64,000 nucleotides of DNA from Strigamia acuminata (taxonomy: Eukaryota; Arthropoda; Chilopoda; Geophilomorpha; Linotaeniidae), in assembly GCA_949358305.1 (NCBI GenBank), contig OX442319.1, forward strand, positions 11,222,001 to 11,286,000, written 5' to 3'. The first letter of the stretch is position 1. Every line of letters begins with the position of its first letter. Under the pieces are notes generated by a model, which was not told the origin of the DNA, made no database searches, and saw only the letters and a program-made list of their open reading frames with translations. Both the position numbers and the translations under genes were made by a program. Shown in pieces: positions 45,401-56,100 of this stretch.

Positions 45401-45700
45401 ATATTTGAAATACGTGTAGGCTTTAACGACGTTTTTCCTGCTATTTTGGGATTTTTGCCGCTTTGGCTTTGCTGCAGTACAAGGAATAAGAAATGCTCAG
45501 TAAAAGCTTCTTTGTCCAGCGTTGGAATAAAACCGATGGTGGAAAACCTTGGAATGGGCTGAGCAATCTTCAAAAATTCAATATCAGTTTGTTTGTAATT
45601 GATCGCTCTGTGGCAAAACCGCAGAGGAAATTGATTTCAAAATCGCATGGTTGTGTCTGAATTATTTCCCCATGTTATTATGAGGATTAATTTATTATTA

Positions 45701-45731
<31 letters not shown>

Positions 45732-48700
45732 TTTTTTTTTTTGTTAAAATTTTTTTTGTTTCTAAATGTAATTTATAAGTCGAATAGTAGAAATTCACAT
45801 TGCAATAAATTTGAAGAAATGTGCTCATTTCCTGGTTGGTGGGTTACAGTTTTATGTTAATATAATCTCATAGCGCATGCCCTGCCAGCCATCATGTATG
45901 AACATCATCATTATCATTACACGATGCAAAATTAAAATTCTAATAGAGAATATAGTAGAAGTTTATGAGGCTTGTGGAAATTGTTTGGGTAAGATTGTGA
46001 TTTTGCAGAAGTTAAATTATTTTGATCCAAAATTGTTTATTGCTATTGATTATTGTGCAAATTTAAGGAGAAAAGGGAAAGGAAGAAATACAGAAATAAC
46101 TTCTGGTTTTACAAAAGTAACTTTTGGAATTAAAGAAGACAATTAGAAGTTTCTTCTGTTTATACAAAAGTGACTTATGAAAATGTAAAAAAAAAATCAA
46201 AAGTGACTTTTGCTGAAACAAAAAGTGACTTTTGCTGAAACAAAAAGTGACTTTTGCTGAAACAAAAAGTGGCTTTTGATGAAACAAAAAGTAACTTTTG
46301 ATGTAACAAAAAGTGATTTTTGATGTAACAAAAAGTGAATTTTGTTGAAACAAAAAGTGACTTTTGATGGAAACAAAAAGTGAATTTTGTTGAAACAAAA
46401 AGTGACTTTTGTTGGGAATCAAAAAGTGACTTTTGCTGAAACAAAAAGTGACTTATGGAAATGGAGAAAAATCATTATCCGCTTCCACAAAAGTATGAAA
46501 AATGAAAGAAATCATAAATGACTTTCACTTCCAAGAAAGTGAGTTATGAAAATCAAAAGTGACTTTTCCTTTTACAAAAGTGACTTCTACTTCTTCAAAA
46601 GTGACTTATGGATAAAGGAAGGAAATCAGAAGAAATTTCTGCTTTTATACAATCCCAAAATGGCTGACAATCAATTTGTGCCTTTAAAATTGACTTTTAG
46701 ATGATTATAGGTTTATTTCAGTGAGCAATTTTATCTACCAAGTTTAAATGAGAATAAATTTGAACATTGACAAATGAAAATGGTTTGTCCATGAATAAAT
46801 AATTCTCATTAAAATTGATTCCATTTTTAAATTTTATGAAACATTTATTATATCTTATCAAAATCTTTTTTTTTCTTTTTTTTCTTTTTAAATTGCTCCA
46901 GCTTTATTTACATTTGGAATCATGAATTATTCCTTTTTGCACTTTCTTTCTTTTCTTTACTAATGAGCCAGCAGTTTTGCATTTGAAAGGAAAAAGCTTC
47001 TCAAACTCACCACCAGCTGGCTTCATTTGTATAACCTAAACAACAAGCTCATATAGCTTTTGTTGCATCAACATCCACTCAACCACTTCCGGCTGACAAA
47101 ACGTTCCAAACACTTAACTTTAAAACAACCTCTTAAATGTTATACATAAAATAATCAAAATTAATAATAATTATAATTATAATTATAATAAGAAAAATAA
47201 CACACTGAAAATCCCTTCTATGCAGAAATTCAACACAATTTTCAAGTCAAAACAAAAAATATTTTAAAAAAAATCTGAACTTCCTGAGTCCCACACATAT
47301 TTTATTTATGTTACGCTCCAGTTGGAATAAAAAATGATTGACATTATGCGCTCATGTAAACTAGCTGCAAAAATGCATCCCAATAAAAAGATGATGAATT
47401 AAACGAGAAAAAATTAAATTAAAATAAAAAACTTTGTTTTAGTTAGTTTTTGGATATAGAATATAATTTTAGAAAGAAAAAAAAATCCAATTTTAGGTCC
47501 ATATGTCCAATTTTATGCTGAAAAATCCAATTTTAGACCGAAAAATCCAATTTCAGGCCATAAAATCGTATTTTAGGCCCAAAAAAATCCAATTTTACTC
47601 TAAAAAATCCAATTTTATGCTAAAAATCCAATTTTATGCTAAAAAATTCAATTTTGAGCTAAAAAATCCAATTTTAGGCTAAAAAATCCAATTTTAGGCC
47701 AAAAAATCCAATTTTAGGCCAAAAAAAAATAATTTTAGGCCAAAAAATAAAATTTTAGGCTAAAAAAAATCTAATTTTACGCTAAAAAATCTAATTTTAG
47801 GCTAAAAAATCTAATTTTAGGCTAAAAAATTCAATTTTGGGCTAAAAAAAAACCAATTTTAGGCCAAAAAGAACAATTTTAGGCCATAAAAACCAATTTT
47901 AGGCCAAAAAAAACAATTTTAGGCTAAAAAAAAAACAATTTTAGGCCAAAAAAACCAATTTTAGGCCAAAAAATGCAATTTCAGGCCGAAAAATTTAAAA
48001 TAGCAAAACATTCAACCTTTAGACAAAAAAAGTAATCCCCAGGTTTAATTCATGCTTCAACGGGTTTTTAAAAAAAATTTGTCTAGGGCTCCAAAAAAGC
48101 TTAATCTGGCTCTGCCTGCTACTACACTGACGCGCTTGTTGTTATACGTTGTTGTAGCCATCACCATTATCGTCGATTAAAGTCACGTTCCAATTTGTTT
48201 TCAAGTTTTTCGCCATTTTTTGGTTCATTCTCCACAAGTTTACAAATGGTTTGTGAGCTTTCTTTGAATAAAACATGCACTTTGAATATCCTCCATATTT
48301 TTAATTTTTTTTTTATTATTATTTTAAGCCATAAATGAATTATTAATCAGCTGTTTTGCATGATATTCAAGGCAGCAAATCAATTTGCACGCTCGGCCAG
48401 TAAATTCAAAATTATTGGCATAATTTGTGTCAGCGAATCTATCGGATTTCAATATTAAAATTCCTTAAGCACTTGCGCCATTTCTGCCGTTAAAAAAAGG
48501 GAAAAAATCGGGAAAATTATTCCAAAAATGTGCGAAATAATAAAAACAATTACACCGTGTAAATTGGACGTAAAAAGAGCTTGTGTGTATCAACAATGTT
48601 AACAATGGCAGGCGCTAGAAAGTGGACGTTTTATTGGTCCCAGTGGCATTTGCGTTTGAGTGTTTACCTCGGGCTGCTGCCTTTAAATTGATGCATAATG

Positions 48701-51700
48701 GGCAAGGTGTTCATTGTGCGCATGCGCCAATCACACCTGTGGGAATTGCGATAAAGAATTCGAAACTATGTGTCCAATTGCTCCCTCGACTGGAGCAGTA
48801 TGGTGGCAACAACAAACTAACTGAAACAAATTGCCTTCTAATCATATTATCCAGCCTGCACGATGCCGTCGTCGTTTGCCAATGACGTTGCGTATTAATT
48901 TATGGTTTCGGACTTAAAGCGCTTTTTTAAAGAGGGTTTTTGGAAATTTTTTTGAAAATTTTTGAAGTTTTGAATTTTTAAAATTTTTCAATTTTTCAAT
49001 TTTTCAATTTTTCAATTTTTCAATTTTTCAATTTTTCAATTTTTTAAGTTTTCAATTTTTCAATTTTTCAATTTTTTAATTTTTCAATTTTTCAATTTTT
49101 CAATTTTTCAAGTTTTCAATTTTTCAATTTTTCAATTTTTTAATTTTTCAATTTTTCAATTTTTACTATTTTTTAATTTTTCAATTTTTTAATTTTTCAA
49201 TTTTTTAATTTTTCAATTTTTTTAATTTTTTTAATTAATTTTTATATGTTTTACCTGCACATTTGCCGCGGTGTTTGAAGTGAACTCTGTTGCCGTCGCA
49301 TTTGACTTGGCGTTGTAGTTCGCACCTGGAGAAGTAAGTACGTCCGTCCGAGCCGCATACGGGTTTGGAACGTGAGTGGGGACATTCGACGTTGCAGGTT
49401 ATGTCGCTCGTTGAGGACTGTTGGAGAAATAAAGTGTTTAATTTGGGTTGTTTTGTGGAGGTTGTTGGGGAGGGGTTTGGGAAAATGAGTGGGAATTGAA
49501 GGTTTTTTGGGTAATTGGATGGAGTTTTGGAAAATTGGGGGGAAAGTAGGGGGAATTGAGGTAAATAGATGAGAGTTTAGGAATTATGAGTTGGGATTGA
49601 TGAAAGTTTGGGAAAATTGAGTTGAAATTTGAAGATAATCTGGGGAAAGTGAGTTGTGATTGAAGAAAGTTTGGGGAAGTTTAGTGGAAATTGGAGAGAA
49701 AAAAATTGGAAATTTAATGAAAGTATCAAAATTTTGGAAAAATATTGATAACAAGTTGAAGAAGATTTAGGAAAAATTTAATAGAAATGATCAAAATTGC
49801 AAAAATAATTTGAAGAAACGACCAAAAGTGGTAAAAATTTCATTTAGAATTTTACTTAGAAAATGGTAGAAAAATTTTGTAGAAATTATAAAAAATTTAG
49901 AAAAACTGAGCAAAATTATGAACATCTAGAAATAATGAGCAAAATTATGAAAATTTAGGAAAACTGCGCAAAATTGTAAAATTTTGGAAAATTTAGGAAA
50001 ATATACACAAACTTTACAACTTTACACATTACCCATGGGATCTGTAATGTTAAAATCGCGACTAGAAGATCGTAATACTATACGGGGTTTCCCAAAAATC
50101 TGTACCCCTCCAAATATTTCCTGAGCAATTGCATCTAGGCCAACTTTGATGAAGCGATCATATAGGAAGTTGGGTGAGAGCAATCCAATGACTTCATCAA
50201 ATTTGACCTTGAAGGTCATTTTCAAGGTCATTCACTTGCTAACTTCTAAACCAATCAGGTTAGAGCAAAAAAGTCAATTACAAAGTTGTAGAGCACCATC
50301 AAATTAGTACTATCCATCTTAAAATCTGAAATTCCAACCCAAAAAAGATGACTAAAACCATTAAAAACCAAACCAATCTTCACTAATCCCCCCACGAATT
50401 TTACCAACACGAAACGACTCAAACGTCCAACATGGAGTTTGTTGTAATCGTTAAATAAACAGGCTTGGTTAAAGAAACAAACGAACGAATATATCGAGCG
50501 ATATGAATACACGAGCGCAATCAGCCATGCGATACATCAAAGCAAAAGTAAGACAAAGGATTACGGACGTTGCCGTGGTAACCGCCAAGCAAACGTAAGC
50601 GAAATAACTAAAACTGAACTAACAGGAATCATTTAATTCCCGCTTACCTCAAATCCATCAAAACTACATGAAACCCTTCCCACATCCCATAAATCACGCT
50701 TGCTAGCGTAGTTATACCTTTTGCTCGCTAGGTTAGAACGCCATCTTGATTTATGTGTGAGAAAGGGTTAAATCTCACGTTTAAAAAAAAAATATTGTGG
50801 TTTGTCTGTGATTCATTGGCCAAGTGGCCAGACTGGTTAAAGCGTTCAATGCCTCACCTTAAAGGCCCTTGTTACGTCATTTGGAGATGAACTTTGAAGG
50901 TTACTTTCATGAGAACAAATTGCTTTTGTCTAGGTAAATATAATCAGTCAAATTTATGACATTTTTTATTTTTTTTTTTAAATTTATTTTTATTTTTTAA
51001 ATTTGGCTTTCAAATTTGACATTTTTGCTTTTTATCAAATTTTTCATATCAAGTTTCACTGCACTCTGCGAAATGCATTTTTATCTCTTTTATTTATATT
51101 TTGTGATAAAAGTTTATCACTCCTGTTTATATTTAAATTCTTTTGCCTTTTTCTTATGGGCAAAAACGTGAAATGTTCTTTTTTTTGGCAGATGGTGAAG
51201 ACGTTCTGACTATATTTCACATCTGTCACCAAAATGTGCTAGAAATACTAAAGTTTTGGTTGGAAATTTGTGAAAATTTTAAAAAATTGGAATAATTACA
51301 TTTTTGGGGGTTTTTAATTGGGGGAAATTCATTTATTCCATTCATAACTTTAATTTTATTATTGGAATTAATTGAAATAATTTTTCCAGCGCCTCATCTT
51401 GACGGATTTAGGCTTAAATTTTGTTGTTAAAAAAATTTTAAAAAAATTAAAGTAATTAAATTTGGTTTTTTTTTTAATTGGGGAAAATTCACTAAAAACT
51501 TTAATTTTGTTGTTGAAATTAATTGAAATAATTCTTCCATGGCTTGATTTTAATAGTTTCGTGCATAAAATTTATCGTTTTGAATTTATAAATTTAAAAA
51601 TAAATTTTTAGAAATTTTTAAAATCGAGTTTTATCAATTTATTTCACACAAAAAAAATCCAAAAAAATCTTTTAATGGTTTCAGACCTAAATTTTATTAT

Positions 51701-53142
51701 CATCAAATTAAAATATATTTTTTTTAAATTTTAGAAAATTTTTTAATCGACCTTAATGTATTTATTTCACTCATAACTTAAATATGTCAGCAATTTCTTT
51801 GTTCAAACAAATTGAAATAACTCTTTCAAAGCATGATTTATTGTCTCCATATCAACGAAAAACTTCAAAAACCTTATCAAAATTAATTCCAACCAAACGT
51901 TTTTAATTAAACGTTTAATTCAATGCAGAGAAGCCCAACCCATAAAAATAAAAACAAAAAACAAAAAAATAAAAACAAAAAAACAAAAAAATAAAAAAAT
52001 AAAAAATAAATAAAAATAAAATAAATATTGACTAGTTTTCCAAGAGATTTCCACTTTGTTTGTCGTCTTTTACTACTGTTCAAAATCCACCTGAAGGGCC
52101 TATCTCCAGCACAAACGGCCACCACCCTTTTCACTGTCAAAACGCCTCACATGGCTCAAGCAATCATTCCAACTTTCAAAGCAGCAAGCAAAAGAAATTC
52201 GCACAGGAAATGTATGATTTACAGCTTGCTTTTACTTACAGAAACTTTCTTCTCGTGATAAGAAGATGATCTACGATTTAGATATATCTGCGCAGCAAAA
52301 AATAAATTGGTTTGCAGTTCGCACGTATAGAAAAAGCGCAACAAAGCGATTCGTGCTTCCCTGCAATACACGCACGGCAAACATTTAGAAAAACAAAAAC
52401 TCGCGTTGCATTTCTCCATTTACCGACGCGATTTCGCCACTAATTCTTCAATTTCGGCCACAATTTATTGAACCAAGCCCCACTCGTGACATTCCACGCA
52501 TTCCACACATCACCCAGCACCCCTTAACGGTCAAAAAAGGAAGAAAAAAAAATCAAATCAAAATCAAAAGCCTTATGTTTGAGGTAAAAGAGCCCGACAA
52601 GCTCAGCAGGTACCTATTCAAAGGCAGCCCAGGTGTGAGGGTTCCCACCTGGCCACACCCACACAACTGCAGTTTGTGGTTAGCCCCCTAGCCAACCAGG
52701 TGGCCTGACAAAAACTCAAAAGTTCTACCCAGGAAATAGCAAAACGCCTAAATTGGGTTTGGAAAATGTAGAATGGCTGAATTTTTAAAATGATTTCTTT
52801 TTTTTCTTTTTCTTTTTCTTTTGGGTTTGTCATATCCATTTTTCTTAATGTGACCAAGGAGGAAGATAAAAATGTGGTGTGTTGCATGTGTGCATTGGGG
52901 TACATGCTGCTCGTGGATAAAATAAAGTTGATTTTTTTGGGGGGGGGGGGGGTTTTTTGTTTTTGGCAGAAAATCATTATTTTTTTGGGGTGGGGGCGGG
53001 GGGGGATTTTTTGTGGTTGTTGGTTGGAAGAAAATGGTGGATTTTAAAGGAAGTGATGCAGTTTGATGAGAATTAGATGTTTAAATCGATTTGATGTATG
53101 CAAAAGTGGCTAGAAACTGTTTTTAAAAAATTTTTGTTGGGT

Positions 53143-53176
<34 letters not shown>

Positions 53177-56100
53177 GGATCCCAATGGGAAAAATGAAAA
53201 AAATACTTTCTGGTGGCAATTGTTGATAAATAAAAAGGGAATAATTTTTTTTTCAGTTTTGAATGACATGTTATTAAGTTTTATTTATATAAAAAAGGAT
53301 TTTTTTTCTTAAAAATAAATAAATTTGGATTTTTTGCTCCAAAATGGAGAAATATTGTTGAAAAATAAAATTTTTCAAAGAAATAATTTAAATTGGGTGT
53401 TTTGTTCCAAAATATTTAACAAAATAAAGAAATATTGTTGAAAAAAATTTTTTTCTAATAAAACTTAAACAATAAATAAATTGTGACATTTTTGCTCCAA
53501 AATATTTAACAAAATGAAGAAATATTGTTGAAAAATAAAATTTTTCGAATAAATAAATCAAATCGGGAGTTTTGCTCCAAAATATTTAACAAAATGAAGA
53601 AATATTGTTGAAAAAAAATTTTTTTCTAAATAAATTGTTACATTTTTGCTCCAAAATATTTGTAAAAAAATTGAGAAAAAATTTTTTTTTTAAAAATTAT
53701 TATTTTATAAATATGTGGGGGTGAATGTGTGTGTGTATGGGTGGGTTAGTGTATTGATTTCTCAGCAGATTGTGATGGATTTTGATACGGCGTCACCGAG
53801 CCACAGCTATAAGTTGTGCACGCTTGGATTGTGCATTTATTCGCAGTGCAAAAAGCGTGAATTTGCTCGTCGTTTCATTTTTCACTTTTAAATCGGAGTT
53901 GCACAACTCATATTTCCCACCCGGAGAAAATTTCTCCCCCAACACTTTATGTACACGTCTAACTTTAATCTGGAAAAGGCCTTTTAATAAAACTGTCACC
54001 TGAAGCGCAATAATCGAAATGGGGTCTCTTTTCACCCATTCTTCACACACACCACACTGCATAAAATAAAAATTAAAATAACAAAAAAATAAATAATAAA
54101 TACCGAAAAATCATTCCATTTTCTAGACACACTGGGGTAATTATATGGGAAATAAATTGCGTCATTTGCAACGTTATGCAATTAAGAGCAATAAAAATGA
54201 AACATTGCAAACGAGTGAAAGGATAAAATAAAAGCGTTCAACGCTTTAAGTGGCGGCTTTTTATGAACTTTTCACCTATTTTTCCCGATAGTTTGTCGCC
54301 GTGAATACACAATTACATCTATCCCGAGTTCCCTACACACCCAAAGCTCTTTTCTTTCTTTTTTTTAACGTTCTGTGAATGTAACTGATGGCGAAGATGA
54401 AACTAACAAAGAAAACGTGTCGTATCAAAACCATCGCCTTGACCTTCAAAGAGGCGATGAACAGGAATAAAAAAATAAAAATAAAAAAATAAAAAAAAAA
54501 TCTGGAGTATCTCGTACTCCATTTTTGTTTATGATAATTTATGACGCTGCCGATTGCAGCGCCACCTACGTGGTCACTCGATTAAAAACACACTTATGCA
54601 AACAAGCCCACTCAACATGGTCGTCTTCTAGTCCGTGCTTTCCAATCCAACACCATCACAAAACAATCCAGCTGAATCCATTACAAGAACACATAAAATG
54701 GCGACGAGGATGCGATCACAATCCATCGCACTACACTGAAACCACCTCCATGCAAGTTTTTCCGAGCCTTTTGGAACCCTTCACCGATTTTCACACCACC
54801 ACGTGTTAGGCCTGCGATCATTGTCTTCGTGTCGATCGTTTTTCACCGTTTTTCGCTTCAACATGGCTACAACCGCAGTTTTCCACGAATTCAATCCAGC
54901 AGGCGATTGGGAGCTCTACATTGAACGGATGGAGGCGTTTTTCGGATACCATGACATCGTGGACGACAAAAAAAAGGTTAATTTGCTAATTTCGTGCGTT
55001 GGAGACGACAACTATAAATGCATGTCCGACCTTGCAAATCCAAAGAAACCAAGCGCCATGACTTTCGCTGAGCTGAACGCATTGATGACCAAACATGCAC
55101 GGCCCAAACCCATGATGTTGGCCGAACGAAATCGTTTTCAGCGGCGAAATCAAGGACCGACCGAGTCAATTGCCGACTTTGCTTTGGCTCTCCAGGCGCT
55201 TGCGAAGTCGTGTGATTACGCAGATAACCTATCCAACACTCTCCGGGATCGTTTCGTGTGCGGTTTGCGTCATGAACGTATAATATCAACGCTTGTCCAT
55301 CTGGCAGATATTTCCTTCGATAATGTCTACAAACACGCCATCTCCATGGAGCAGACGTTGACAGAGGTTCCGAATTTCCACCCAGGAACCAAAACTGAAG
55401 TGCACAAAGTCGGCAACACCGAGAAGTCGCACGGCAACGGCAATCGTGCCTACACCAAATCCCGTAATTCGACAAACGCAGAAGCGACGCACCAGCCATC
55501 GGGCAACACCCAAGCGTCTGGCAGCGGCCCACAATGCGCTTCGTGCGGAGGAACGGACCACCGACGTGATGACTGCACGCATCGATACGCAACCTGTTAC
55601 GGCTGCGGAAAAAAAGGCCACATCAAGTCCGCTTGCATGTCCGCCGGCAGACCCGCTACTGCTACTCCACAACCAGTCCACTACCAATCCACCGAGCCTC
55701 CTTTGGAGCTCGCATTTTATTAATTCCACTCCGGAAACACTCCAAATCATCGGAGTGGGGGGAGAATCTCCACGATTTTCCCTTCCCCCCATTTCAAACT
55801 TTCATGTGCGTTCCCGCTTCCACGCCGCGCATTCCGGCTATCGTTCCACACGTTCCTGCTACTGTTCTACACGTTTCGGCCATCGTTCCATACGTTCCGG
55901 CTTCCATTTCCGCATCCAGCATCCGCTCAACCGCATCAGCATCCGCAAATGTTATAATTTAGTAAATCCTTTTTTTATGTAAAAATTCCTTCCACTTTTA
56001 TTTGTTTTTATTACATGTTTAATCTTCCATCTTTTTAAATTGTTTATTGTTAATATATTACATTCCATGTCTTATTTCAACTTTCAATGTTTTAATTGTT

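Noticed and set aside
46063-46444. Minus-strand Phe/Leu-rich ORFs resembling membrane repeats
   Set aside because: Translations of the 22-bp minisatellite.
48622-48885. 87-codon plus-strand ORF in SMOC intron 1 region
   Set aside because: No recognisable domain, no splice support and no neighbours on that strand.
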